A stretch of DNA of 64,000 nt from JAVJSF01 sp040219555 (GTDB taxonomy: Bacteria > Actinomycetota > Thermoleophilia > Miltoncostaeales > Miltoncostaeaceae): contig JAVJSF010000010.1 of the NCBI GenBank assembly GCA_040219555.1, forward strand, positions 186,001 to 250,000, read 5' to 3'. Below, piece after piece: positions 1-7,453 of this stretch (position 1 is its first letter; every line of letters begins with the position of its first letter). The position numbers and the translations under genes are program-made. The notes beneath the pieces were generated by a model, which was given only the letters and a program-made list of their open reading frames with translations, did no database searches and was not told the DNA's origin.

Positions 1-696
1 CTCGTGTGCCGCATCCACGACGAGCGGCCCGAGGTCGAGGTGGAGCTCTCGAAGGTCGGCCCCGGCGTCGTGACGGCCGGCGACATCGCCCTGCCGTCCG
101 ACCTCGAGATCCTCAACCCCGAGCTCGAGATCGCCAACCTCGAGGCGGGCGCCCGCCTGGACATGATCCTGGTGATCGCCCGCGGCCACGGCTACGTGCC
201 CGCCGACCAGAACAAGGGCCCGACCACGACGATCGGCGTCATCCCGGTCGACTCCAACTTCTCGCCCGTGCAGCGCGTGCGCTACGCGGTGAGCCCGGCG
301 CGCGTGGGTCAGCGCACGGACTTCGACAAGCTGCTGATCGAGATCCAGACCGACGGCAGCATCGACCCGCGCTCGGCCATGTCCGAGGCCGCGGCCATCC
401 TCATCAACCGGCTGGCGATCTTCGCCGACCCGGACAGCACCAAGCTGCTGGGCGAGCCGGTGGTGGAGGAGGAGCCCGCGGGCGGGGGCATGAGCGACAT
501 CCTCATCGAGGAGCTCGAGCTGGGCGTTCGCTCGTACAATTGCCTGAAGCGGGTCGGCGTCGAGACCATCGGCGACCTGATCTCGAAGACGGAGGCCGAG
601 CTGTCGGCCATCCCGAACTTCGGCAAGAAGAGCATCGAAGAGGTCAAGGAAAACCTGGCGACGCACGGGCTGGCCCTGCGTAGCGACGAGGAGTAG
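1..696 (+). CDS. rpoA: DNA-directed RNA polymerase subunit alpha, 5'-truncated by the window edge
   Basis: RNA polymerase alpha is the assembly scaffold of the core enzyme, and its C-terminal domain contacts activators and UP elements. About 231 C-terminal residues are visible: the end of the N-terminal dimerisation/insert region, then after an acidic Glu/Gly-rich linker the helix-hairpin-helix alpha-CTD, with the typical ELELGVRSYNCLKR stretch and a PNFGKKSIEEV motif. The frame is open to base 1, so the GTG at position 4 is not the real start. It sits directly before rplQ, the conserved bacterial order. I see nothing abnormal in the visible part. Confidence 0.97.
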   Translation, partial: LVCRIHDERPEVEVELSKVGPGVVTAGDIALPSDLEILNPELEIANLEAGARLDMILVIARGHGYVPADQNKGPTTTIGVIPVDSNFSPVQRVRYAVSPARVGQRTDFDKLLIEIQTDGSIDPRSAMSEAAAILINRLAIFADPDSTKLLGEPVVEEEPAGGGMSDILIEELELGVRSYNCLKRVGVETIGDLISKTEAELSAIPNFGKKSIEEVKENLATHGLALRSDEE

Positions 697-705
697 AGGC
701 ACCGC

Positions 706-1074
706 ATGCGCCATCGCAATCACGGCCCCAAGCTCAGCCGCTCCAGTTCTCACCGCAAGCACATGGCCGCGAACCTGGCCACGGCGCTGCTCACCCACGG
801 GCGCATCCAGACGACGGCCCCCAAGGCCCGTCTCGCCCGAGGGGTGGCCGAGAAGGCCATCACCCTGGCCAAGGAGAACACCCTCCACTCGCGCCGGCAG
901 GCGATCGCCCTGCTGCGCAACAAGGAGGTCACCTACCGGCTGTTCGACGAGATCGGCCCGGCCTTCCAGGACGTGCAGGGTGGCTACACCCGCACCCTGA
1001 AGCTCGGTCCGCGTCAGGGTGACGCGGCGGAGATGGTGCTGCTTGAGCTCTCGCACGGGGTCGTCCCCACCTGA
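706..1074 (+). CDS. rplQ: 50S ribosomal protein L17
   Basis: L17 is a large-subunit ribosomal protein. The 122-residue product begins MRHRNHGPKLSRSSSHRKHM and carries the family's basic N-terminus and its TTAPKAR region, at normal length for the short bacterial form. It follows rpoA by nine bases with a purine-rich stretch (gagtagagg) as likely ribosome binding site, so the two should share a transcript. truA begins almost immediately after its stop, extending the operon. Confidence 0.97.
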   Translation: MRHRNHGPKLSRSSSHRKHMAANLATALLTHGRIQTTAPKARLARGVAEKAITLAKENTLHSRRQAIALLRNKEVTYRLFDEIGPAFQDVQGGYTRTLKLGPRQGDAAEMVLLELSHGVVPT

Positions 1075-1078
1075 TCGA

Positions 1079-1834
1079 GTGACCGGTGACCGCGTGCTCC
1101 GGCTGGACCTGGAGTACGACGGCGCCGGTTTCCGCGGCTGGGCCCACCAGCCCGGCCTACGCACCGTCGAGGGCGTCCTCCGGGACGCCCTCGCGCGTCT
1201 GGTGGGCCACCCGGTCACCCTGAGCGTGGCCGGGCGCACCGATGCCGGCGTCCACGCGCTCGCGCAGGTGGTGTCGGTCCCCGTCTCCTCCGCCCTTCCG
1301 TGCGGACAGATCGTTCGTGCGCTGGGGGCCCTGCTGCCCGACGAGGTGGCCGCGCGCGCGGTGGCCGACGCGCCGGCCGGCTTCGACGCCCGCCGCGACG
1401 CCCTCTCGCGGCGCTACGAGTACCGGCTGCTGCGGGGGCCCGACTCCCCCCTGCGCCGCGGCCGGGTGCACGCGGTGCGCCGGCGGCTGGACGTGCCCGC
1501 CATGGAGGCGGCCGCCGAGCTGCTGGTGGGCCGCCACGACTTCCGGGCCTTCACCCCGGCACGTACCGGTCACGTGTTCTTCCACCGCACGGTCACCGAG
1601 TGCCGGTTCGAGCAGCGCGGAGACGAGTTGGTCCTGATGATCGAGGCCAATGCCTTCATGCGGGCGATGGTCCGGACCGTGATGGGCACGCTCCTCGATG
1701 TGGGGACCGGCCGCAGGAACCCCGAGTCGGTGGGGGAGTTGCTGACCGGGGCCCCCCGGTCGGCCGCCGGCCCCACGGCGCCCCCGCACGGCCTGTGCCT
1801 GGTGGCGGTGCGGTATCGCGCGGGCGCCGGGTAG
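1079..1834 (+). CDS. truA: tRNA pseudouridine(38-40) synthase TruA
   Basis: TruA isomerises uridines 38-40 in the anticodon arm of many tRNAs. The protein has the AGRTDAGVHA signature with the catalytic Asp at about residue 55, the N-terminal LEYDGAGFRGW strand and the C-terminal FMRAMVRT region. The frame is open upstream into rplQ, but the residues coded there do not resemble the family. I therefore place the start at GTG 1079 (251 residues); GTG 1094 is also possible. No strong ribosome binding site is visible, which suits coupling to rplQ, whose stop lies four bases before. The rpoA-rplQ-truA order is common in bacteria. Confidence 0.93.
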   Translation: MTGDRVLRLDLEYDGAGFRGWAHQPGLRTVEGVLRDALARLVGHPVTLSVAGRTDAGVHALAQVVSVPVSSALPCGQIVRALGALLPDEVAARAVADAPAGFDARRDALSRRYEYRLLRGPDSPLRRGRVHAVRRRLDVPAMEAAAELLVGRHDFRAFTPARTGHVFFHRTVTECRFEQRGDELVLMIEANAFMRAMVRTVMGTLLDVGTGRRNPESVGELLTGAPRSAAGPTAPPHGLCLVAVRYRAGAG

Positions 1835-1847
1835 CGCCGGGGTTCGC

Positions 1848-2408
1848 TCAGGCCACCGCCGCCGGGGTCCAGCGGACGCCCTCGAACGCCGGGTCCAGCG
1901 GGGTCTCGGCGATGTGGTTGACGTCGTTGCTGAGGGTCTTGAGCGCCACCCCCGTGATGACCTCCAGGAGCTGCTGGTCGCTGAAGCCGGCGGCACCGAA
2001 GGCCTCGATGTCGGCCTCCTCGATGCAGCCCCGCTCACCTACGAGCGCTCGCGCGAGGCGCGCCAGCGCGGCCGCCCGCTCATCCTCCGGATCCCGGCCC
2101 GCACGCAGCGCGTCGGTGGTCTCGGGGGGGATCTCGGCCATCCCGGCGATCGCGGTGTGCACCGAGACGCAGTACTCGCAGCGGTTGGCCACCGAGGTGG
2201 CGATGAAGACCACCTGCTGGTCCTGCGGGCTGAGGGAGGAGCCCTCCATGGCCTCGGTGGTCGTGAGGTAGCTCGTGAGCGCCGCCGGCGCGCCGGCCAG
2301 GACGCCCAGCAGGTTCGGGACCATGCCGAACTTCTGGCGGGCGGCCGCCAGCCCGGCCCGGGAGCCCTCGGGGGCGCTCTCGGCGGTGTGGATCGTGAAC
2401 TCGGTCAT
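1848..2408 (-). CDS. Carboxymuconolactone decarboxylase / AhpD-like peroxidase family protein
   Basis: Members of this family are small all-helical redox proteins, often alkylhydroperoxidases. The product has 186 residues with the conserved CxxC-x3-H active-site motif at Cys77, Cys80 and His84 (NRCEYCVSVHT), preceded by a region resembling the PNLLGVLAGAP segment seen in peroxidase-related members. The ATG is preceded by a clear GAGGAGGAGA ribosome binding site. It converges on truA with a 13-base gap. No gammacarboxymuconolactone pathway genes are nearby, so a peroxidase or stress role is more likely than aromatic catabolism; the substrate is unknown. Confidence 0.85.
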   Translation of the reverse strand: MTEFTIHTAESAPEGSRAGLAAARQKFGMVPNLLGVLAGAPAALTSYLTTTEAMEGSSLSPQDQQVVFIATSVANRCEYCVSVHTAIAGMAEIPPETTDALRAGRDPEDERAAALARLARALVGERGCIEEADIEAFGAAGFSDQQLLEVITGVALKTLSNDVNHIAETPLDPAFEGVRWTPAAVA

Positions 2409-2702
2409 GTCTCCTCCTCGGTGGCCTTCTCGGTCGCCCCTGGGGCGACGACGGGGACGCTAGGAGCACGGCCCGGCCTCCCCGGGGGCCGCGGTTCACA
2501 GGCGGACGTGCGAGCGGCGCCCGGGCGCCCCATGGTCCGCGCGCGAACACCGGCGCGGCTCGCTGCCCGCCCGATCGACCTACGCTTCATGTGCAGGGGC
2601 CGGCCCATCCGGAGGTGAAGGTGCACGTTGCTCTGTACCAGTAGGCACGCGCGACGGGCGCGATGGCAGCGCGGGCCCCTTCGCGGGAGGCCGGCGCCGG
2701 CC
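2409..2702. other. Intergenic region between divergent genes
   Basis: About 290 bases separate the start of the AhpD-like gene from the zinc-ribbon mini-gene. A TACGCT hexamer at 2581-2586 could be a -10 element for rightward transcription. Just after it, a 17-codon open frame (GTG 2591 to TAG 2642-2644) contains an internal GGAGGTGA before a GTG at 2621. It might be a leader peptide, but nothing proves translation. A GGGAGG at 2685-2690 precedes the next gene. No other feature was seen. Confidence 0.35.
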
Positions 2703-2858
2703 GTGTGCATCCGTTGCCGCCGGGCGTTCGGTGGCGGCGCCGAGCCGGGGGTGCGCTGCCCCTTCTGCGCCGGCGAACTGGTTCTCTCCGCGGGCGGCTG
2801 CGTCGGCGCCGGACCGGTGACCCTCGGGGAGTGGGGTGGAGATCATGGGTATTCGTGA
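2703..2858 (+). CDS. Small zinc-ribbon protein, unknown function
   Basis: This 51-residue product has two cysteine knuckles close together, MCIRC near the start and CPFC at about residues 20-23, which should form a small zinc ribbon, followed by a glycine-rich tail with one further Cys. GTG 2703 is chosen because GGGAGG lies 12 bases upstream; the same frame is open further left without family-like sequence. Its 3' end overlaps the start of the Crp-like gene by about 23 bases, suggesting translational coupling. No family was recognised. It could be a spurious frame, but the paired CxxC motifs and the ribosome binding site argue for a real gene. Confidence 0.5.
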   Translation: MCIRCRRAFGGGAEPGVRCPFCAGELVLSAGGCVGAGPVTLGEWGGDHGYS

Positions 2859-3567
2859 CCCGGCCGCGCTCCGCCTGTCGGTGAGCGACATGCTCGCCGA
2901 CCTGTCCGCCGGCGACCGCCGCACCGCGATGGCCGTTCTGATGCGCGGCCGGATGCTCCGCATGACCGAAGGCGACGAGGGGCCGGTGGTCACCGGTTCC
3001 GCCGGCATCGTGATCGTCAAGTACGGCGAGCTCGAGGTCGTGGGCACGACCGAGGACGCACGGGAACTCGTGCTGGCGCACGCGGCCGAGGGGGATCTCC
3101 TGACCTGTCCGCCGTCGGGCATCGTGGATGGGGGCGCCCGCATCCGGGCGCTGGCCGACAGCCATCTCTGCCCGATCGACCAGGAGCAGCTGGCGGACCT
3201 CGCGCCCTATCCGACGGTCCTGGTCGGTCTCCTGTCCCAGTGCGTCCGTCGCGTGGAGGAGGCCCAGGCGGCCGCGCTCCGGCTTGCCCACCGGCGCGTC
3301 GACGACCGCGTGGTCCTCGGACTGCGGGCGCTCGCCACCCGGTCGGGGAGGGTTACACGCGACGGGGTCCGGTTGCCGCCGGTGCGCCACCGCGAGCTGG
3401 CCCGGATCGCCAGCGTGACCCGCCCGGGTGCCACCCAGGCCATCGCCCGGCTGGTCGCCAGCGGCCACGTCCGGCGCGAGACCGACGGGTCCCTGCTGCT
3501 CCTGGACGGCGTGGTGCTCGCGGGCTGTCGCTGGGAGCGCGGCGGCGACCCCCGCCCCGGGGGATGA
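2836..3567 (+). CDS. Crp/Fnr-family transcriptional regulator with degenerate sensor domain
   Basis: The 243-residue protein has an N-terminal beta-roll of cNMP-binding type (residues about 20-140), a long central helix (VEEAQAAALRLAHRRVDDRV) and a C-terminal winged helix-turn-helix (about 190-235; HRELARIASVTRPGATQAIARL). The usual cAMP-contacting Arg-Ser pocket motif is not evident, so the ligand is unknown. GTG 2836 follows GGGGAG; ATG 2845 is an equally possible start. It overlaps the upstream zinc-ribbon gene and lies 28 bases before the DUF3179 lipoprotein gene, so the three may be one transcript. A related regulator lies at 24618. Confidence 0.8.
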   Translation: MEIMGIRDPAALRLSVSDMLADLSAGDRRTAMAVLMRGRMLRMTEGDEGPVVTGSAGIVIVKYGELEVVGTTEDARELVLAHAAEGDLLTCPPSGIVDGGARIRALADSHLCPIDQEQLADLAPYPTVLVGLLSQCVRRVEEAQAAALRLAHRRVDDRVVLGLRALATRSGRVTRDGVRLPPVRHRELARIASVTRPGATQAIARLVASGHVRRETDGSLLLLDGVVLAGCRWERGGDPRPGG

Positions 3568-3595
3568 CCGTGGACCGGTTCCCGGTCGGCTTGTG

Positions 3596-4783
3596 ATGCG
3601 CCGCGTCCCCGACGCCCGCAACGGGGCGGGGGCCCTGCTCGTGGCCCTCGTGCTGGCCGTTCTCCTCGCCGGATGCGGCAGCGGGTCGGACTCCGAGGCG
3701 GCCGGCACCGCGGACGGGGCGGGGGTCGAGCTCCCGGAGGGCCTGGCGTTCTCGACCGACGGGTGGCGCACCGACTTCGCCGTCCACTCGGTCCCTCTGG
3801 AGGAGATCATCTCCGGCGGCCCGCCGCGCGACGGCATCCCTCCCATCGACGAGCCCCGCTTCGAACCCGCCTCGGCCACGGGCGGTCGCGGGACCGAGCC
3901 CGTGCTCGCCGTGGAGGTGCGCGGCGTCGCCCGCGCCTACCCCCTGCGGATCCTGATCTGGCACGAGATCGTCAATGACACGATCGTCGGTCTCCCCGTC
4001 GCGGTGACCTTCTGCCCGCTGTGCAACACCGGGATCGTGTTCGAGCGGGTGGTGGACGGGCACGAGTTGCGCTTCGGCACCACCGGCAACCTGCGCCTGA
4101 GCGATCTGGTGATGTGGGACGACCGCACCGAGTCGTGGTGGCAGCAGTTCGACGGGACGGCGATCGTGGGGGAGATGACCGGCGCCACGCTGAGGCGTGT
4201 CCCATCGCGCCTGATCTCGCTGGGAGAGTTCCGCGGGCTGTACCCCGAGGGTGAGGTCCTGACCGAGGACACCGGCCACGACCGGCCCTACGGCCGGAAC
4301 CCCTACGGCGGCTACGACGAGCCCGGCTCCGCGCCGTTCCTGTTGCGCGGCGCGGAGACCGACGGCCGCCTGGCGCCCAAGGAGCGCGTCGTCCTGCTGG
4401 ATGTGGACAACGACACGGTGGTGGTGCCCTTCGGCGTCCTGACCGAGAGGCGAGTGGTGATGGTCGACCTCGCCGGCGGTCCGGCCGTGGTCTGGTGGCG
4501 CGAGGGCACGGCTTCGGCGCTCGACGATGCGGAGATCGCCCGCGGGCGCGACGTGGGCAGCGTGGTCGTGTTTCGGGCCCTGGTCGACGGTCGTCCCGCG
4601 GACTTCTCTGTGCTCGGTCCGGACGCACTGCGTGACGACCTCACGGGCTCGCGCTGGACTCGCGACGGCCGCGCCGTGGGCGGCCCGGCCCGCGGCGCGC
4701 GCCTCGACCCCGTGCATCACGACATCCCCTTCTGGTTCTCGGTCGCGGCCTTCCGTCCCGAGGCGCGCATCATCACGGGGTGA
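3596..4783 (+). CDS. DUF3179 domain-containing lipoprotein
   Basis: The 395-residue product starts with a lipoprotein signal peptide (MRRVPDARNG, then a hydrophobic run ending LLAGC), so it is probably anchored outside the membrane. The rest matches my memory of the DUF3179 family: AYPLRILIWHEIVND, TFCPLCNTGIVF with a CPLC pair, and DVLG/WWQQFDGTAIVG-like repeats occurring twice in diverged form. The biochemical function of the family is not known; the CxxC suggests metal or redox chemistry. ATG 3596 is chosen (GTG 3593 adjoins) because it starts the signal peptide. It follows the Crp-like gene in the same direction and may be its target. Confidence 0.8.
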   Translation: MRRVPDARNGAGALLVALVLAVLLAGCGSGSDSEAAGTADGAGVELPEGLAFSTDGWRTDFAVHSVPLEEIISGGPPRDGIPPIDEPRFEPASATGGRGTEPVLAVEVRGVARAYPLRILIWHEIVNDTIVGLPVAVTFCPLCNTGIVFERVVDGHELRFGTTGNLRLSDLVMWDDRTESWWQQFDGTAIVGEMTGATLRRVPSRLISLGEFRGLYPEGEVLTEDTGHDRPYGRNPYGGYDEPGSAPFLLRGAETDGRLAPKERVVLLDVDNDTVVVPFGVLTERRVVMVDLAGGPAVVWWREGTASALDDAEIARGRDVGSVVVFRALVDGRPADFSVLGPDALRDDLTGSRWTRDGRAVGGPARGARLDPVHHDIPFWFSVAAFRPEARIITG

Positions 4784-4798
4784 GTCCGGCGCGGGACC

Positions 4799-5134
4799 TC
4801 ATCGGCTGAGCACCTGCCGGAGTTGCTCGATCGTGGGCGCACCCTCCGGCCCGGCAGGCGTCGGGTAGACCCTGCACGCCAGGCCACCGGCCATCCCGGT
4901 GTGCGGGAAGGGGTCCCGGCCGTCAATCAGCAGCGTCGGCGATCCGGCGAACGCCGTCCGCACGGCATCATCGGCGTCCCCGACCACCTCCAGATCGATC
5001 GGCGCGTCCGGGTCGCCGAGGTCCGAGAGCGCCCTCCGGACTCGGCGGACCATGAGGTCCGTGTGCGGGCATCCCTCGATGTGGCGGACGGTGATCCGCG
5101 GCGACGAGCGCGTGCCCTCTCCCGGGCCGGTCAT
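4799..5134 (-). CDS. Thioredoxin-fold family protein (alkylmercury-lyase-like annotation group)
   Basis: The 111-residue protein matches a small actinobacterial family usually annotated thioredoxin family protein. It has an initial beta strand with EGCPHT in place of a CxxC, a central AFAGSPTLLIDGRDPF motif, then GLACRVYPTPAG and a final helix. Only a single Cys stands at the redox position, with a second Cys in GLACR, so dithiol chemistry of the usual type is unlikely. Function is unknown. Its start overlaps the methyltransferase stop by four bases (5131-5134), so the two are translationally coupled and should act in the same process. Confidence 0.7.
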   Translation of the reverse strand: MTGPGEGTRSSPRITVRHIEGCPHTDLMVRRVRRALSDLGDPDAPIDLEVVGDADDAVRTAFAGSPTLLIDGRDPFPHTGMAGGLACRVYPTPAGPEGAPTIEQLRQVLSR

Positions 5135-5802
5135 CGCGACCGGGCCCGGACGGCCTGACACCAGTAGGCCCCCGGGATTCTGCGCACGGCCTCCACCCTG
5201 AGGCCGCCGGCCTCCAGCACGGCCCCCACGTCGGCCATCGGGCCCCCTCCCACAACGTCGCCCCCGCCGGCCCGCAGGGAGCGCCACAGGGCCCTGTGTG
5301 CCACGCCGGCCACCCCGCGCGGCGAAGCGTGCGCCACGGCCACCAGGCGCCCTCCGGTCGCGAGGACGCGCCGCGCCTCGTCCAGCACCGCCGCCCGATC
5401 CTCCGCGCCCAGCAGGTGGAGGAGGAAACCCATGCCCACGAGGTCGGCGCAGCGATCGGGCAGGGGCAGGGCGCGCGCATCGCCCTCCAGGACGACCAGC
5501 GGGCAGGGGGCGTGTGCGACGCGGTCGTGGGCGCGCGCGAGCATCGCCGGGGCGGAGTCGACGAGGGTCAGCGACGCCGGGCGCCGGCCGCGGTCCAGGA
5601 GCGCCCGCGCCAGGGCCCCAGTGCCCGCCGCGACATCGACGATACGGGCTCCGTCCAGGGGTCCCGCGATCGACGCCGCGGCCCGCAGCGCGGGCCGCTC
5701 GAGCCAGAGCTGGCGGTCGTAGGAGCCGGCGTGGCGGGCGAAGTAGGCGGCGAGGGGATCGCCGGCCCGTGCGGCCGCGGCGCCGGTGGTCGATCCGGTC
5801 AT
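5131..5802 (-). CDS. Class I SAM-dependent methyltransferase
   Basis: The 223-residue protein has a Rossmann methyltransferase fold. It shows a glycine motif VDVAAGTGALARALL (about residues 55-70), the acidic end of strand 2 (LTLVDSAP), the ALPLPDRCADLV strand-4 region and a DEARRVLATGGRLV motif typical of UbiE/COQ5-like enzymes. The substrate cannot be deduced; the arsenite methyltransferase cysteine set is absent. ATG 5802 is preceded seven bases upstream by TACCGT (5810-5815, minus strand) and no Shine-Dalgarno, suggesting a leaderless mRNA. It is coupled to the thioredoxin-fold gene downstream. Confidence 0.85.
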   Translation of the reverse strand: MTGSTTGAAAARAGDPLAAYFARHAGSYDRQLWLERPALRAAASIAGPLDGARIVDVAAGTGALARALLDRGRRPASLTLVDSAPAMLARAHDRVAHAPCPLVVLEGDARALPLPDRCADLVGMGFLLHLLGAEDRAAVLDEARRVLATGGRLVAVAHASPRGVAGVAHRALWRSLRAGGGDVVGGGPMADVGAVLEAGGLRVEAVRRIPGAYWCQAVRARSR

Positions 5803-5809
5803 GCCGCAG

Positions 5810-5815
5810 ACGGTA
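5810..5815 (-). promoter_or_regulatory. Putative -10 box of the methyltransferase gene
   Basis: TACCGT on the minus strand ends seven bases before ATG 5802. It fits the leaderless TANNNT pattern seen at many genes here. No -35 box is recognisable. Confidence 0.45.
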
Positions 5816-5930
5816 GCCGTTCGCCGCCGCCGGCTCCTGTCCGGCCACGAACCATCCGGAGCCGCACCCGGCGCGCTCCCCACCCCGCCGGCGTGTCACC
5901 GCGGCCGGTCGCCCCATCCGGGTGGGCAGG

Positions 5931-5936
5931 TACCCT
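5931..5936 (+). promoter_or_regulatory. Putative -10 box upstream of surE
   Basis: TACCCT lies 33 bases before the surE start chosen here, leaving room for a short leader with a CGAGGA ribosome binding site at 5957-5962. No clear -35 box is visible. Confidence 0.35.
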
Positions 5937-5969
5937 TCGGTGCCGTCCGCCCCAGCCGAGGACCGCGCC

Positions 5970-6797
5970 GTGCCGCAGCCCCACATCCTGGTCACCAACG
6001 ACGACGGTGTGACCTCGCCCGGCCTGATGGCCCTGGCCGCGGCACTGCGTACCGTCGGCCGGGTGACCGTGATCGCCCCGGATTCCAACCGCAGCGCCAT
6101 CGGTCGCGGCATCACCATCCACAACCCCCTCCACCTGGAGGAGGTGACGCTCGCCGACGGCACGCCTGCCTATGCCACCGACGGCACCCCGGTCGACTGC
6201 GTGCGCTTCGCGGTCTCGGGGGTCCTCGACACCGTGCCCGACGTGGTGGTGAGCGGCATCAACCTCGGCGTGAACCTGGGCGACGATGTCACGTACTCGG
6301 GCACCGTGGCCGCCGCGCTGGAGGGCATGCTGCTGGGCTGGCCGGCCATCGCGGTGTCGGCCCAGAGCACCGACCAGGCCGCCGGGGTGTGGGACGGCAC
6401 CGCCTACGATTTCCGCGTGGGCGCCGCCTTCGCCGCGCGCCTGGTGCCGGTGGTGGCCGACCCCTCCTTCCCGGAGCGCGTGATGCTGAACGTCAACGTG
6501 CCCGGTCTGCCGCCCGAGGAGGTCTCCGAGGCGTGGGTCACGCGCCTGGGGCGCCGCGTGTACACCGACCAGCTGGAGCTCCTCGGCGAGGAGGGCGGGC
6601 GCAAGCGATACTCGATCTACGGTCCCGCCGCCAGCTATCAGCGCGAGCAGGGGACCGACTTCGCCGCGATCGAGGCCGGCGCCGTCTCGGTCACCCCCAT
6701 GCACTTCGACCTCACCGACCTCGACGGCATGGACCGGCTCGAGGCCCTCACCCTGGCCGACCTGCTGGCCCCGGGAGCCCGGATGTACACCTCGTGA
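5970..6797 (+). CDS. surE: 5'/3'-nucleotidase SurE
   Basis: SurE is a metal-dependent phosphatase that removes phosphate from nucleoside monophosphates and is linked to stress survival. The protein opens HILVTNDDGVTSPGL, whose paired Asp residues bind the metal, and continues with VIAPDSNRSAIG and VVSGINLGVNLGDDVTYSGTV, all SurE hallmarks. It has 275 residues from GTG 5970, the start preferred because of the GAGG seven bases upstream; an in-frame GTG at 5940 adds non-conserved residues. Its stop overlaps the following HAD gene start by four bases, which in turn overlaps ligA. Confidence 0.95.
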   Translation: MPQPHILVTNDDGVTSPGLMALAAALRTVGRVTVIAPDSNRSAIGRGITIHNPLHLEEVTLADGTPAYATDGTPVDCVRFAVSGVLDTVPDVVVSGINLGVNLGDDVTYSGTVAAALEGMLLGWPAIAVSAQSTDQAAGVWDGTAYDFRVGAAFAARLVPVVADPSFPERVMLNVNVPGLPPEEVSEAWVTRLGRRVYTDQLELLGEEGGRKRYSIYGPAASYQREQGTDFAAIEAGAVSVTPMHFDLTDLDGMDRLEALTLADLLAPGARMYTS

Positions 6798-7453
6798 GCG
6801 GCGCGGGGATTCCCGGCCCGATCCTGTTCGACCTCGACGGCACCGTGATCGACTCGGTCACCCTCATCCGCGAGTCGCACCGGCACGCCGTGCGCGCCGT
6901 CCTCGGCCTCGAGCTCGACGACGACGCGCTGGTGATCAACGTGGGCCGCCCGCTGATGGAGCAGATGCGCCACTTCTCCGAGGAGCACGCGGAGACCCTC
7001 TTCCACACCTATCGCACCTGGAACCACGCCAACACGGCCGCGCTGCTGGAGCCCTACGAGGGGGTCGACCGCCTGCTGGACGGCCTGCGCGCCTCGGGGC
7101 GGCGAATGGGGATCGTCACCTCCAAGAGCCTCGATGCGGTCGAGCTGGCGTGGGGGGTGCTGCCCGAGGTGCACGCCCACTTCGAGGTGGTGGTCACCGC
7201 CGACGACACGCCGCGCCACAAGCCCGAGCCCGACCCGGTGCTGCACGCCCTGGCGGCCCTGGGGGGCAGCCCGTCCGACGCGGCCTACGTGGGCGACGCG
7301 CCCTTCGACATGCGCGCCGGCCGGGCCGCCGGCCTGACCACCATCGCCGTCACCTGGGGCTTCTTCTCGCGGGCGGATCTGGAGGCCGAGGAGCCGGACC
7401 TGATCGTCGACACGCCGGACGAGTTGCTGGCGGTGTGCCTGGGGACGGCGTGA
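6794..7453 (+). CDS. HAD-superfamily phosphatase, phosphoglycolate-phosphatase-like
   Basis: The 219-residue product is a HAD hydrolase with the nucleophile motif FDLDGTVIDS near residue 12, a helical cap, motif II IVTSKS, motif III Lys in HKPEPDP and motif IV VGDAPFDMRAG. This layout matches Gph/PpaX-type phosphatases, which act on phosphoglycolate or pyrophosphate; the real substrate is not determinable. GTG 6794 overlaps the surE stop, and its own stop overlaps the ligA start, so surE, this gene and ligA form one coupled unit. Confidence 0.88.
   Translation: MSGAGIPGPILFDLDGTVIDSVTLIRESHRHAVRAVLGLELDDDALVINVGRPLMEQMRHFSEEHAETLFHTYRTWNHANTAALLEPYEGVDRLLDGLRASGRRMGIVTSKSLDAVELAWGVLPEVHAHFEVVVTADDTPRHKPEPDPVLHALAALGGSPSDAAYVGDAPFDMRAGRAAGLTTIAVTWGFFSRADLEAEEPDLIVDTPDELLAVCLGTA

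Noticed and set aside
4..6. GTG as start of rpoA
   Set aside because: The alpha N-terminal domain is missing, so the gene begins before the window.
2621..2710. Frameshift joining the tiny upstream frame to the zinc-ribbon gene
   Set aside because: The two frames share no evident family, and the zinc-ribbon gene has its own ribosome binding site, so an error or programmed shift is not needed.
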